Positions 35,464 through 45,149 of a stretch of 64,000 nucleotides of DNA are shown piece by piece; position 1 is the stretch's first letter, and every line of letters starts with the position of its first letter. The position numbers and the translations under genes were made by a program. Source of the stretch: Vibrio atypicus (GTDB taxonomy: Bacteria; Pseudomonadota; Gammaproteobacteria; Enterobacterales; Vibrionaceae); contig NZ_BLID01000009.1 of assembly GCF_009811315.1 (NCBI RefSeq), positions 124,001 to 188,000 of the forward strand, in the 5' to 3' direction. The notes below the pieces were generated by a model. That model did not search any database, was not told the origin of the DNA, and saw only the letters and a list, made by a program, of their open reading frames with translations.

Positions 35464-36213
35464 TTAAGATTCTGATGAAACGCCCGCTAAAGTCATTAGC
35501 GCATCATGATCGATAATAGTGATATATTTACCTTTTACACTTAAGATTTCAGACTTTTGGAAGCGACCCAATAGACGAGAAATCGTTTCAACCGTTAGGC
35601 CAAGGTAGTTACCGATATCACCGCGCGTCATCGTTAAACGAAACTCACGAGGGCTAAAACCACGTTGAGAGAAGCGAGTCGATAGGTTGTAAAGGAAAGC
35701 TGCAAGACGTTCTTCAGCGTTCTTTTTAGAAAGCAGAAGGATCATCTCTTGATCGCCTTTTATTTCGTTACTCATCAAACGCATGATTTGTTGACGAAGC
35801 TTAGGCATCTTGCCTGATAGGTCATCAAGGATCTCGTAAGGAATCTCACACACCATTGAAGTTTCGAGAGCTTGAGCGAAACTTGGGTGAGCGTCACCAG
35901 TAATCGCATCAAAACCAACCAAATCACCAGCTAGATGGAACGCAGTAATCTGCTCGTCACCTTGCTCAGTAATGGTGTAGCTTTTGATAGTGCCTGAACG
36001 GATAGCATATAGTGATTTAAGTTCATCACCGGCTTTAAACAGTTCTTGTCCTTTCTGGATTGGCTTTTTACGCTCGATGATTTGATCAAGCTGATCAAGC
36101 TCAGACTCATTAAGAGTAAACGGAATACAAAGCTGGCTGATGCTGCAGTCTTGACAATGGATGGCACAGCCACCAGATTGAATGCGCTTTGTTGCAGGCT
36201 TTTCAGAAATCAT
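35464..36213 (-). CDS. fnr: Oxygen-sensing transcription factor FNR
   Basis: 249 aa. N-terminal cysteines at 16, 20, 23 and 29 (the last three at the E. coli FNR positions) plus the internal Cys in TSMVCEIPYE supply the [4Fe-4S] ligands. A cyclic-nucleotide-like fold, dimer helix and HTH with the recognition helix LGLTVETISRLLGRFQ follow; E, S and R are the FNR contacts for TTGAT. It switches genes on or off without oxygen. A perfect FNR box lies 16 bp before its ATG, so self-control is likely. The cbb3 oxidase genes next door are natural targets. Confidence 0.96.
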   Translation of the reverse strand: MISEKPATKRIQSGGCAIHCQDCSISQLCIPFTLNESELDQLDQIIERKKPIQKGQELFKAGDELKSLYAIRSGTIKSYTITEQGDEQITAFHLAGDLVGFDAITGDAHPSFAQALETSMVCEIPYEILDDLSGKMPKLRQQIMRLMSNEIKGDQEMILLLSKKNAEERLAAFLYNLSTRFSQRGFSPREFRLTMTRGDIGNYLGLTVETISRLLGRFQKSEILSVKGKYITIIDHDALMTLAGVSSES

Positions 36214-36229
36214 AACAACCTTTCACTAT

Positions 36230-36243
36230 TTGATATACATCAA
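36230..36243. promoter_or_regulatory. FNR box in the fnr leader
   Basis: TTGATATACATCAA, a perfect match to TTGAT-N4-ATCAA, 16 bp upstream of the fnr start codon. Position suggests autorepression by blocking the promoter or elongation. Confidence 0.85.
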
Positions 36244-36301
36244 TATTTTAGCATTCCTTAACTCTAAAGGGTAGTGGAAAAAAAGGCCAAAAAACAGGAA
36301 C

Positions 36302-36976
36302 CTAAAAAGTAATTGATAAGAGACTTAATGCTGTATAGCCAGTATGTAGTCCATAAGTTAAGATCATTAACGCTGCAATATGACGAAATATGACAGAATT
36401 CTGCAATCTATGTAGAAGCGTCGCGCTATGGCCGACAAGTAGCATTGCTGGCAGGGTACCCAGGCCAAACATAAGCATAATTAGGCCTCCATTTAAAGCA
36501 CTTCCTGAAACCGCAGCCCAAGTTAATGTTGAATAGACCAATCCACATGGCAACCAACCCCAAACAAAACCAAATGGAATGGCGTGAACTGGCTTTTTAA
36601 GAGGAAGCAAAGATTTACCGGCAGGAGAAACTCGACGCCAAATCACCTGACCCAGTTTCTCGACATAGAGAAGACCATGCCACCAACGCCCTATATAACA
36701 GGCGAGAAGAACCATGAAAACTGCCGCTGCTAGTCTTAGCCAAACAAGAATGTTATTTAGCTGAGTGACTTCAGAGATAGAAGAAACAGCACCGCCAACT
36801 AACGCTCCTATCAATGCATAGCTGAGCAAGCGGCCAATATTGTAGAACAAGGGAGTCAGTTTAGAAGGTGACGTTTGGCCTAGGGTCAACATAGAAGCAA
36901 TACCACCACACATACCCATGCAGTGGCCAGCACCGACAAGACCGATTACAAAAGCACCAATCCAGTCAGGACTCAT
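36302..36976 (-). CDS. TauE/SafE-UreH-type membrane protein of the cco cluster
   Basis: 224 aa, about six helices. The opening FVIGLVGAGHCMGMCGG, with closely spaced His, Met and Cys, marks the UreH-like group of the sulfite exporter TauE/SafE family that follows ccoS in many gamma-proteobacteria. The metal-type motif and position after the copper ATPase CcoI suggest a role in copper handling for cbb3 oxidase assembly (inference). It overlaps ccoS by 4 bp (ATGA). Confidence 0.8.
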   Translation of the reverse strand: MSPDWIGAFVIGLVGAGHCMGMCGGIASMLTLGQTSPSKLTPLFYNIGRLLSYALIGALVGGAVSSISEVTQLNNILVWLRLAAAVFMVLLACYIGRWWHGLLYVEKLGQVIWRRVSPAGKSLLPLKKPVHAIPFGFVWGWLPCGLVYSTLTWAAVSGSALNGGLIMLMFGLGTLPAMLLVGHSATLLHRLQNSVIFRHIAALMILTYGLHTGYTALSLLSITF

Positions 36977-37143
36977 TTAGGCGTGTTCTCTTCTTTGTTC
37001 TTTTCATCTTCATCGAACAAAATGTTATGACCTTGACGTTCAAGATCTTCAAATTGTTCACTTTTCACTGCCCACAAGAATACTGCAACAGCCACACAAA
37101 CCAAAACAATCGCTATAGGGATGAGGATATATAGGCTTTCCAT
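36973..37143 (-). CDS. ccoS: cbb3 oxidase maturation protein CcoS
   Basis: 56 aa. Starts MESLYILIPIAIVLV, one membrane helix then FLWAVKSEQFEDLERQG, the typical CcoS pattern, followed by an acidic tail. It is needed for heme and copper insertion into cbb3 oxidase in other bacteria. It starts directly after the ccoI stop (no gap) and its TGA overlaps the next ATG. Confidence 0.9.
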   Translation of the reverse strand: MESLYILIPIAIVLVCVAVAVFLWAVKSEQFEDLERQGHNILFDEDEKNKEENTPK

Positions 37144-39522
37144 CTATTTACCTTGCTCTTTTAGCAAACGAAGAGAGTTAGATACTACAATAATTGAGCT
37201 CGCAGACATACCGACGACCGCAAAATATGGCGCAACCAGACCTGCGACAGCTAAAGGAAGGATCAGGAGGTTGTAGCCCAGTGACCATGCTAGGTTTTCG
37301 CGAATAATTTTACGAGTCTGAAGTGCAAGTTTTCGCGCTTCCAAAATTCGCTCTAGGTGGTCACCTAGTAAAACCATATCCGCAGAAGCTTTTGCAACGT
37401 CAGCACCACCGCCCATCGCAACAGATAAATGCGCGCCTGCAAGAGTTGGGGCATCGTTAATACCATCACCAATCATCATGGTTACATCGTTGCTATCTAC
37501 ACTTTGCAGGTATTCAAGTTTATCTTGCGGCTTAGCACTGGCAATGACGGTATCAATACCAATTTCTTGGGCAACAACATCAGCATTAGCTTTAGAATCA
37601 CCAGTTAATAGGGTGATTTTAATTCCCGCAGTTTTAAAACGTTCAATGAAAGATTTTGCTTCTTTACGGATAGGATCTTGATAGTTAAACGTCGCTACGT
37701 GAATACCATCGATAGAAAGATAGACAGAGTTAGGCTCTGCTTTGGCATCATTACCTAAGATATATTTAGCGCTGCCAATCTTGGTTTCTTTACCGTTATA
37801 AATGCCTGATATACCTGAACCAATCACGTTTTCTACGTTGTCCACTACAACGTCTTGATTCACATAAGGCTTAAATGCGCGTGCGATAGGGTGATTCGCG
37901 TGCGCTTCAAGTGAGGCTGCAATAGCGCTCACTTGTTCTTCACTATAGTCAGACATAGTTTTGACCTGACTAATTACGATATCACCATGAGTCAGGGTGC
38001 CTGTCTTGTCGACAATCAGGTGATTAACTTTACACAAGGTTTCAAACACATGGCTCTTACGAAGCAAGATACCATAATTACCCATACGAGACGTTGCACA
38101 AGTGAGCGCGGTTGGTGTTGCAAGAGAAAGAGCACAAGGACAAGTTGCTACAAGGACAGATAACATGATCCAAAACGCATCGTCCGGTCGTGCTTGATGC
38201 CAGAAGAACCAAGTTCCTGCTGCGATAACCAAAAGAACGGCGACAAAGTAGCGCGCTACAATGTCAGCAATCTCTGCGATTTTTGGTTTCGACAATTGAG
38301 CTTCGTCTTGAAGACGGACAATGTTCGAAATCATAGAGTCCGCTTTCGACGACATTACTTCTAACTCGAAAGACTCCTCGCCATTCAAAGTGCCCGCATA
38401 AACATGATCATCAACGGTTTTGACAACGGGGACAGATTCCCCCGTTAACATGGATTCATCAATATGCACGCGACCTTTAATGATTTTGCCATCAGCGGGA
38501 ACATGCTCCCCAGGCAAGACTCGAATTTGATCGCCAAGCTTTAGAGTTTTTACCGGGACTTGGTCGCCATCGAGCTTAGTTGCAATGGCAGGTATCAGCT
38601 TAAGTAGGTTACCACTTGCCGCGGCCGCTTTTCGTCTCGCCCGCATTTCCAAAAATCGTCCAACCAAAAGGAAAAACGCGAACATGGAAATGGACTCGAA
38701 AAAGACTTCACCTTGCTCTGTCACAGTCGCAACTAAACTCGCAAAGTAAGCAAATATCATCGCAATAGAAACCGGGACATCCATACCCAAGGTTCGGCTA
38801 CGGATACTACGCCAAGCGTTAATGTAGAATGGTAGAGCAGAGTAGAGCATAACCGGGGTAGCAAAAATTAAGCTAACCCAGCGAAAGTAGTTTTTAAACT
38901 CGGGTTCAAGATCACCAAATACTTCAAGATAAAGTGCCACCGCAAGCATCATAACTTGCATGGTTGCCAGCCCTGCAATCCCTAAGCGGTAGAGGTATTG
39001 CTTCATCTGTTGATGATAAGCAGCTTCTTGTTTATCAGCTTCAAAAGGAGCAGCTTTGTATCCCAATTGATGAATTGCTGAAAGTAACTCGCTCAAGCGG
39101 GTTTTACTTTTATCCCATGCCAATATTGCACGATTGGTTGTGGTGTTGACTCGAATCGATAGTACGCCAGTTTTGTTGGAAACTTGCTTCTCAATCAACC
39201 ACGCACATGCAGCACAAGAGACACCATCAAGTGAAAGAGTGACTTCGGCTCGATCATCGGCATTGCGAACAAATTCTGATTGTACTTCTTCATTATCATA
39301 ATGAATCAGAGCTTGAAGTTGCTCAGGCACTAAATCTGCTTTTTCAGCTGGTGCCGTTCGATACTGATAGTAAGAGACCAAGCCGCTATCGACAATCGTC
39401 TGGGCTACGGTCTCGCAACCAGGGCAACACATCGCTCTGATTTCACCGAGGATTTCTACTTTAAAATCCGTGCTGACTGGTACTTCTTCACCGCAGTGAT
39501 AACACGATTTACACATAGACAA
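37144..39522 (-). CDS. ccoI: Copper-transporting P1B-type ATPase CcoI
   Basis: 792 aa. N-terminal cysteine-rich segment (CKSCYHCGEEV, CCPGCETV), then a heavy-metal domain with GVSCAACAWLIE, and eight membrane helices with the ion motif CPCALSLATPTAL. Phosphorylation Asp in DKTGTLTHG; TGES loop; hinge GDGINDAPTLA. The family exports copper to the periplasm for building the cbb3 binuclear centre. It forms ccoH-ccoI-ccoS with the neighbouring genes. Confidence 0.95.
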   Translation of the reverse strand: MSMCKSCYHCGEEVPVSTDFKVEILGEIRAMCCPGCETVAQTIVDSGLVSYYQYRTAPAEKADLVPEQLQALIHYDNEEVQSEFVRNADDRAEVTLSLDGVSCAACAWLIEKQVSNKTGVLSIRVNTTTNRAILAWDKSKTRLSELLSAIHQLGYKAAPFEADKQEAAYHQQMKQYLYRLGIAGLATMQVMMLAVALYLEVFGDLEPEFKNYFRWVSLIFATPVMLYSALPFYINAWRSIRSRTLGMDVPVSIAMIFAYFASLVATVTEQGEVFFESISMFAFFLLVGRFLEMRARRKAAAASGNLLKLIPAIATKLDGDQVPVKTLKLGDQIRVLPGEHVPADGKIIKGRVHIDESMLTGESVPVVKTVDDHVYAGTLNGEESFELEVMSSKADSMISNIVRLQDEAQLSKPKIAEIADIVARYFVAVLLVIAAGTWFFWHQARPDDAFWIMLSVLVATCPCALSLATPTALTCATSRMGNYGILLRKSHVFETLCKVNHLIVDKTGTLTHGDIVISQVKTMSDYSEEQVSAIAASLEAHANHPIARAFKPYVNQDVVVDNVENVIGSGISGIYNGKETKIGSAKYILGNDAKAEPNSVYLSIDGIHVATFNYQDPIRKEAKSFIERFKTAGIKITLLTGDSKANADVVAQEIGIDTVIASAKPQDKLEYLQSVDSNDVTMMIGDGINDAPTLAGAHLSVAMGGGADVAKASADMVLLGDHLERILEARKLALQTRKIIRENLAWSLGYNLLILPLAVAGLVAPYFAVVGMSASSIIVVSNSLRLLKEQGK

Positions 39523-39525
39523 TGA

Positions 39526-40005
39526 TTAGTTTTCTAGTTGAACAGGCGTCGTAGACGGGAAGGTAACGCGTCCTTGGACTAACCACTTTTGATCATGTGG
39601 GGTTAGCTCAATAAACCAAGGTCCTTGCAACTCTTCTTCAAGCGTCAAGCGGTATTGGCCTTTCGCATCAGAAGTCAGTAGTTGAGAAAAATCGCGATCC
39701 GGTAAAGTTCTGTGGGCGAACATGACGGTTATCGCAGGGTAGTGCTCCAACTTACCTTTTTCAAATTGAATTACAACGGCATTACCATCAGAAAAAGCCG
39801 ATGCACTCAATCCTAAATCTTTGGCAACATTTTGTTTTGAGATATCAATATTGATGCCTTTACCTTTTTTATAGTAATCCTCGGTTACCAATGACACAGA
39901 GTTCTGAGAGAAAACGATAACTGTGATAATCGTCCATACAACAACAGTAAGCGGTAGAATTATTAGAAACCACGGCCAAAACTGCTTATACCAAGGCTTT
40001 ACCAT
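39526..40005 (-). CDS. ccoH: cbb3 oxidase assembly protein CcoH (FixH)
   Basis: 159 aa, one N-terminal helix (about 10-33, FLIILPLTVVVWTIITVIV) and a periplasmic domain with the FixH segment EDYYKKGKGINIDI. It helps assembly and stability of the cbb3 complex. It sits 103 bp after ccoP and 3 bp before ccoI. Confidence 0.9.
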   Translation of the reverse strand: MVKPWYKQFWPWFLIILPLTVVVWTIITVIVFSQNSVSLVTEDYYKKGKGINIDISKQNVAKDLGLSASAFSDGNAVVIQFEKGKLEHYPAITVMFAHRTLPDRDFSQLLTSDAKGQYRLTLEEELQGPWFIELTPHDQKWLVQGRVTFPSTTPVQLEN

Positions 40006-40108
40006 AAAAAAGTTCTCAATTAATAAATGGAATCAGGAATTTAACTCTAAAGGAAAGACAGCCCCATTACCATCTATAGAAAGTAAGGGGCTGTTATAGA
40101 AATGTAAC

Positions 40109-41086
40109 TTATTGTTCCGAGTTGCTTAAACTCCAAACGTATGCAGAAACAAGCTGAACTTTGTCTTCACCTAGAATGTCTTTCCAAGCCGGCATTACAC
40201 CAGAACGACCGTTCATAACAGTTTCTGTTACGTCAGCACGAGAGCCACCGAACAACCAATATTGGTCCGTCAAGTCAGGCGCACCCACCGCTGGGTTACC
40301 TTTACCGTCTGTACCGTGACATGCAGCACAAACCACGAAACGCGCTTTACCCGCTTCCGCTTCACGTGCATTAACACTACGACCAGATAGGCTCAATGTG
40401 TAGCTCACCACTTCTTGAACGCCTTGTTCACCAAGAGCGTCTTTCCATGCTGGCATTTGACCAATACGACCTTGCATTACCGTTGTAACGATAGCTGCGG
40501 GCTCACCACCGTATAGCCATGCATCGTCTGTTAGGTTAGGGAAACCTTTCAGACCACGAGCATCAGAGCCGTGACACTGAGAACAGTTTTGTAGGAACAA
40601 ACGTTGACCTACTTTTACTGCTTCAGAGTCTGCCGCGATTTCAGGAATCGGGCGTAGCTGATCTGTACCGTCTACATGAGCTAGCTTTTTGAACGCTTCA
40701 CCAAAGTAAGTTTCTGCGTCATCAAGCTCTTTAGCGAATTGGTTTAGCTGCTTGTTGCTTTGAGCTGCAGCAATCGACGCTTTTGACTCTTCTACAGTAC
40801 GTACTGTTTGGTCAGAACTGGTCCAGCCAAGTACGCCTTTAAAGTTACCCAAACCTGGGTACAGCGTTAAGTAGATTGCGGCAAAAATGAATGTGCCAAC
40901 AAACAGATATGTCCACCACTTCGGTAGTGGGTTGTTAAGCTCGCGAATACCATCGTATTCGTGCCCCATATCTGCACCTTCTTCAACGCCCATTTTATCT
41001 TTAAGGCACCAAAGAAGAATCACCGCACAGCCGACTAATGTACCGACCGTAATGATGATTATCCAAAGACTCCAAAATGTAGTCAT
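40109..41086 (-). CDS. ccoP: cbb3 oxidase diheme subunit CcoP
   Basis: 325 aa. Two N-terminal membrane helices (1-26 and about 58-76), then two cytochrome c domains with heme motifs CSQCH near residue 167 and CAACH near 252. It accepts electrons from periplasmic carriers for the oxidase. The start overlaps the end of ccoQ by 4 bp. Confidence 0.96.
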   Translation of the reverse strand: MTTFWSLWIIIITVGTLVGCAVILLWCLKDKMGVEEGADMGHEYDGIRELNNPLPKWWTYLFVGTFIFAAIYLTLYPGLGNFKGVLGWTSSDQTVRTVEESKASIAAAQSNKQLNQFAKELDDAETYFGEAFKKLAHVDGTDQLRPIPEIAADSEAVKVGQRLFLQNCSQCHGSDARGLKGFPNLTDDAWLYGGEPAAIVTTVMQGRIGQMPAWKDALGEQGVQEVVSYTLSLSGRSVNAREAEAGKARFVVCAACHGTDGKGNPAVGAPDLTDQYWLFGGSRADVTETVMNGRSGVMPAWKDILGEDKVQLVSAYVWSLSNSEQ

Positions 41087-41259
41087 TGCTTAGTCACTCC
41101 TTGTTCTTTAGAAGGTGCTTGCTCTTCATCAGCGAATACAAGGTTAGCGGCTTCGTCGAAACGAGACTTACGACTTTTACCGTAAGCCCACCAAACAACA
41201 CCAAGAAAGCTTACGAAAAGCACTATGGTCCAAATACTGTGAATAGTACCGATATCCAT
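41083..41259 (-). CDS. ccoQ: cbb3 oxidase small subunit CcoQ
   Basis: 58 aa: one membrane helix (IWTIVLFVSFLGVVWWAYG) followed by SRKSRFDEAANLVFADEE, the usual CcoQ tail. It stabilises the cbb3 complex. It lies 12 bp after ccoO and overlaps ccoP by 4 bp. Confidence 0.92.
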   Translation of the reverse strand: MDIGTIHSIWTIVLFVSFLGVVWWAYGKSRKSRFDEAANLVFADEEQAPSKEQGVTKQ

Positions 41260-41271
41260 AATTACCCCTTA

Positions 41272-41892
41272 TTACTTCATTGCGTGACCAAGAGACTGAA
41301 GGTAAGCGATGATGGCATCCATCTCTGTTTTACCTTCTACATCTTTAGACGCGTTTGCGATCTGTTCATCAGTGTATGGAACACCAAATTGATCACGGAA
41401 AATAGTTAGTTTCTTCTGCGTGTCCTTACCATCAAGAACATTTTCTTCAAGCCATGGGAAACCAGGCATGTTTGACTCAGGAACCAACTCACGTGGATCG
41501 ATTAGGTGTACACGGTGCCACTCATCAGAGTAACGACCGCCAACGCGTGCTAGGTCAGGACCTGTACGCTTAGAACCCCATAGGAATGGGTGCTCATATA
41601 CACTTTCACCAGCAACAGAGTAGTGACCGTAACGCTCTGTTTCAGAACGGAATGGACGAATCATCTGGCTGTGACAAACGTTACAACCTTCACGGATGTA
41701 AACGTCACGACCTTCCATTTCAAGCGCAGTATAAGGACGTAAATTCTCTACTGGCTCAGTGGTTTGCTTTTGGAAAATCAGTGGCGTGATCTCTACCAGA
41801 GCACCCAAGCTGATTGCAAAAACGATAAGAATCGCTAGTAAACCGACATTGCGTTCTACAATTTCGTGGCGATTGTTAGAATTTGAACTCAT
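41272..41892 (-). CDS. ccoO: cbb3 oxidase monoheme subunit CcoO
   Basis: 206 aa. One N-terminal helix (about 15-36) and a cytochrome c domain with heme motif CNVCH near residue 68. The family segments GRDVYIREGCNVCHSQMIRP and GPDLARVGGRYSDEWH are split across its surface. Transfers electrons from CcoP to CcoN. Confidence 0.96.
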   Translation of the reverse strand: MSSNSNNRHEIVERNVGLLAILIVFAISLGALVEITPLIFQKQTTEPVENLRPYTALEMEGRDVYIREGCNVCHSQMIRPFRSETERYGHYSVAGESVYEHPFLWGSKRTGPDLARVGGRYSDEWHRVHLIDPRELVPESNMPGFPWLEENVLDGKDTQKKLTIFRDQFGVPYTDEQIANASKDVEGKTEMDAIIAYLQSLGHAMK

Positions 41893-41904
41893 TCTTTAAT
41901 CTCC

Positions 41905-43332
41905 TTATGCCGGTTGTGGGATAGCTTTTAGGCTATCTTTAGGCGCTGTTACCGTTTTGTACGTGTTGTATGCCATTAAGAACATACCAGCTAGGAAAAT
42001 AAAGCCACCTAGGAAACGTACGAAGTAGAACGGGTAAGACGCTTGTACTGATTCAACAAAGCTATAAGTCAATGTACCGTCAGAGTTAACTGCGCGCCAC
42101 ATTAGGCCTTGCATTACACCAGAGATCCACATTGCAACGATGTACAGAACCGTACCAATAGTTGCTAGCCAGAAGTGCGTATTGATTAGGCCAACAGAGT
42201 ACATACGCTCTTGACCAAATAGGCGAGGGACTAGGTGATATACCGAACCGATAGAAACCATAGCAACCCAACCTAATGCACCGGAGTGTACGTGGCCAAT
42301 TGTCCAGTCAGTGTAGTGAGACAGCGCGTTTACTGTCTTAATAGACATCATTGGACCTTCAAACGTAGACATACCGTAAAACGATAGAGAAACGATTAGG
42401 AAACGAAGGATTGGGTCATAACGCAATTTATGCCAAGCACCAGAAAGCGTCATAATACCGTTGATCATACCACCCCAAGAAGGAGCGAATAGAACCAGTG
42501 ACATCACCATACCTAGCGACTGAGTCCAATCAGGAAGCGCCGTGTAGTGTAGGTGGTGAGGACCAGCCCAAATGTATAGAGAAACTAATGCCCAGAAGTG
42601 AACGATAGACAAACGGTATGAATAAACAGGACGTTCAGCTTGCTTAGGTACGAAGTAGTACATCATGCCTAGGAAACCGGCTGTAAGTAGGAAACCTACC
42701 GCATTGTGTCCGTACCACCACTGAACCATTGCATCGACCGCACCAGAATAAATCGAATATGATTTACCCATAGAGACAGGGATTGCCATGCTGTTTACGA
42801 TGTGTAACACCGCAACTGTGATGATAAAGGCACCGAAGAACCAGTTTGCTACGTAGATGTGAGATGTCTTACGAGTAATCAGTGTCCCAAAGAACACGAT
42901 CGCATAAGAAACCCAGACAACTGCGATTGCAATATCAATCGGCCATTCTAGTTCCGCGTATTCCTTACCCGAGGTAAAACCAAGTGGTAGGGTGATTGCG
43001 GCGGCTAAAATAATTGCTTGCCAACCCCAAAAGGTGAAGGCAACAAGAGGGCCACCAAATAGACGAGTTTGACAGGTACGCTGAACAACGTAATAAGACG
43101 TTGCGAACAGAGCACTTGTACCAAACGCAAAAATTACCGCATTAGTATGCAGAGGACGTAAGCGACTATACGTCAACCACGGCGTATCAAAGTTTAGCTG
43201 TGGCCAAACTAATTGAGCGGCAATCAAAACACCAACAGCCATACCGACAATTCCCCACAAAATTGTAACGAGGGTAAATTGACGAACGACTGTATAGTTG
43301 TAGTTTTGTTCAAGCTGCTTTTCTTGGCTCAT
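41905..43332 (-). CDS. ccoN: cbb3 oxidase catalytic subunit CcoN
   Basis: 475 aa from the ATG at 43332, which stands about 8 nt after GGAAG; the ATG at 43338 is too close to that ribosome site. Twelve helices; the heme-copper ligands lie in RLRPLHTNAVIFAFG, WWYGHNAVGF, GPHHLHYTALPDW and TIGHVHSGALGW. It reduces oxygen to water with high affinity and pumps protons. First gene of ccoNOQP. I found no perfect FNR box in its upstream region. Confidence 0.97.
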   Translation of the reverse strand: MSQEKQLEQNYNYTVVRQFTLVTILWGIVGMAVGVLIAAQLVWPQLNFDTPWLTYSRLRPLHTNAVIFAFGTSALFATSYYVVQRTCQTRLFGGPLVAFTFWGWQAIILAAAITLPLGFTSGKEYAELEWPIDIAIAVVWVSYAIVFFGTLITRKTSHIYVANWFFGAFIITVAVLHIVNSMAIPVSMGKSYSIYSGAVDAMVQWWYGHNAVGFLLTAGFLGMMYYFVPKQAERPVYSYRLSIVHFWALVSLYIWAGPHHLHYTALPDWTQSLGMVMSLVLFAPSWGGMINGIMTLSGAWHKLRYDPILRFLIVSLSFYGMSTFEGPMMSIKTVNALSHYTDWTIGHVHSGALGWVAMVSIGSVYHLVPRLFGQERMYSVGLINTHFWLATIGTVLYIVAMWISGVMQGLMWRAVNSDGTLTYSFVESVQASYPFYFVRFLGGFIFLAGMFLMAYNTYKTVTAPKDSLKAIPQPA

Positions 43333-43589
43333 TTGCATGCTTCCAATTTCTAATTAACTACACTTTACTTCCAACACGACTCATGTCGTAATGCCACCCA
43401 AACCATTGAGAAAGTTTCACCGTATCAGTTGGTTAAATCTTCTTGCCGGTTTTTAAAAAAAGTGGCATTTTCAGGCGCCAACTATACTGCATTTAACAAT
43501 TCAATGACAGAGTAGTAACCTTACAGTCGGTCTGGTTTTGACCTTTTATTTTAAAACTTTGAAGTTTGTTACACGGAGAACACCACAGA

Positions 43590-43967
43590 ATGGCAGCCGA
43601 AAAACTGACAAAAGGTCGTTTTGTTCAAATAATCATCATGTTAACCCTACTGATTACTGCGTTTATTTGGCGTACATATAACAATGAAGTTGCAAAAAAC
43701 GTCGCCTGTAAACAAAATGAAGATTGTGTTTTTTATGTAAATAACTTGCTTTTTACTGCCAAGTTTTCAAAAGGTGTGATTACCTTAAAATCCGAAAAAA
43801 ATGATTGGGATATAGAGCCCGTTAGTGAACAGGTCCAATTGGAAAAAGTAGGGGATTTGTGGATAATAACCCGTTCGAATCCTAACCTGCTCGTATCGAT
43901 TGAAGTAAGTTCAAATGATGAAAAGCCTCAACTAATTCACCTTAAAAGTATGAGTAATGGATTTTAA
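43590..43967 (+). CDS. Small single-helix membrane protein upstream of nosP
   Basis: 125 aa from the ATG at 43590 with GGAG upstream. One helix at about 12-30, then a periplasmic domain with two cysteines (VACKQNEDCVFYVNN) that could pair. It is divergent from ccoN and overlaps the FIST gene by 11 bp, so it is translated with it. I do not recognise the family; a small protein stands at the same place in V. cholerae as far as I recall. Confidence 0.75.
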   Translation: MAAEKLTKGRFVQIIIMLTLLITAFIWRTYNNEVAKNVACKQNEDCVFYVNNLLFTAKFSKGVITLKSEKNDWDIEPVSEQVQLEKVGDLWIITRSNPNLLVSIEVSSNDEKPQLIHLKSMSNGF

Positions 43968-45141
43968 GACTTACGTATCCAATCAACTTAATGAAATAAA
44001 CGCTGTCGCAGAACTGTCTAACCAAATTGATAAGACAAATCTAGTCAGTGTGATCTGTTATTTCACTCAAAACTATGGGGTTGAAAAGCTTCGTTTAGCT
44101 TTCAAGCAACACTTACCAGAAGTATCGATTTTAGGATGTTCGACATGCAAAGGTATTATGACCGAGCGTGGTTTACATTTTGGTAGTGTCGTCGGAATTA
44201 TCGCTATTTATGATTCAGGCTCCAAAGCTTATGGATCTGGACTCATTAGCTTCGATGATAACTGCGACTCAGAAAAAGCCGTTCAACAAGCTATTGATAT
44301 TGCATTGAAAAAAGCAGATAGAGCCGGTGAGGTTCCAAGCTTTGCCATCATTCATACAACACCAGGAGTTGAAGAATCACTGATTCGCTCGTTTGATAAT
44401 GTCTTTAAAACGCCAATTCCCATGATTGGCGCGACAGCCGCAGATAATGCGATTAAAGGACAATGGTCGATCTTCAATGAAGATGAATCGACTTATAAAG
44501 GCGTTGCGATACAGTTGCTTTTTCCTTCCAAACCACTGGCTACTGGGTTTAGCGCAGGATATTCTCCGACGCAACTGACTGGAATCGTCACAAAGAGCCA
44601 AGGCCGTGAGCTACTTGAAATCGATAATATACCGGCTCAACAACGCTATCGAGATTGGATTCTCCAACATTCAGGTCTAGATGTGACCGAACATTTTAAA
44701 TTCCAACTCGTCACTCAATTCCCGCTAGGGCGAATCGCCGGTTCTCTCTACAACCAGCCATACTACAAACTCTCACACCCAATAACCGCCACCGACAACG
44801 AGGGTGTTCTCTTATTCACCGACATGGAAGAAGGAGACCGAGTTACGCTTATGTCCGGTGACCGATTGCAGTTAATTGACAGACCATCTCGGGTTATTCG
44901 GGAGTCGAAGCGTCAATCGAACAATCGAGCGAAGGTAACGGGTGCCGTTTGTGTGATATGTGCCGGAGCAATGCTCCATTTAGAGGAAGATATTGAGCAA
45001 GTGTATGAGAAGATAAAGCAAGAGATGGGAGACATCCCATTTATTTGCCCGTTTACTTTTGGCGAACAAGGACGCTTTGTTAATGGTGATAATGGCCATG
45101 GAAATCTTATGATTTCTTCGGCAACATTTTATTCAGACTAG
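43957..45141 (+). CDS. nosP: FIST-domain nitric oxide sensor, NosP type
   Basis: 394 aa, soluble. N-terminal FIST domain (ISVICYFTQ-like VSVICYFTQNYG, LGCSTCKGIMTERG) and C-terminal FIST_C (CVICAGAMLHLEEDIEQVYEKIKQEMGDIPFICPFTFGEQGRF). FIST proteins of this type bind heme and NO and regulate a co-encoded histidine kinase. The hybrid kinase starts 8 bp downstream, the same pair as NosP/VpsS in V. cholerae. NO would then feed into quorum-sensing or biofilm output. The heme ligand cannot be named from sequence. Confidence 0.85.
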   Translation: MDFKTYVSNQLNEINAVAELSNQIDKTNLVSVICYFTQNYGVEKLRLAFKQHLPEVSILGCSTCKGIMTERGLHFGSVVGIIAIYDSGSKAYGSGLISFDDNCDSEKAVQQAIDIALKKADRAGEVPSFAIIHTTPGVEESLIRSFDNVFKTPIPMIGATAADNAIKGQWSIFNEDESTYKGVAIQLLFPSKPLATGFSAGYSPTQLTGIVTKSQGRELLEIDNIPAQQRYRDWILQHSGLDVTEHFKFQLVTQFPLGRIAGSLYNQPYYKLSHPITATDNEGVLLFTDMEEGDRVTLMSGDRLQLIDRPSRVIRESKRQSNNRAKVTGAVCVICAGAMLHLEEDIEQVYEKIKQEMGDIPFICPFTFGEQGRFVNGDNGHGNLMISSATFYSD

Positions 45142-45149
45142 ATGAAGTT

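Noticed and set aside
38770..38800. TGGGACA-like 17-mer inside ccoI
   Set aside because: Inside coding sequence, poor second half-site and no sigma54 promoter nearby; taken as background for the enhancer motif.
43380..43450. Possible FNR box upstream of ccoN (TTGAGAAAGTTTCA)
   Set aside because: The right half does not match ATCAA; not good enough to list, although FNR control of ccoN is known in other bacteria.
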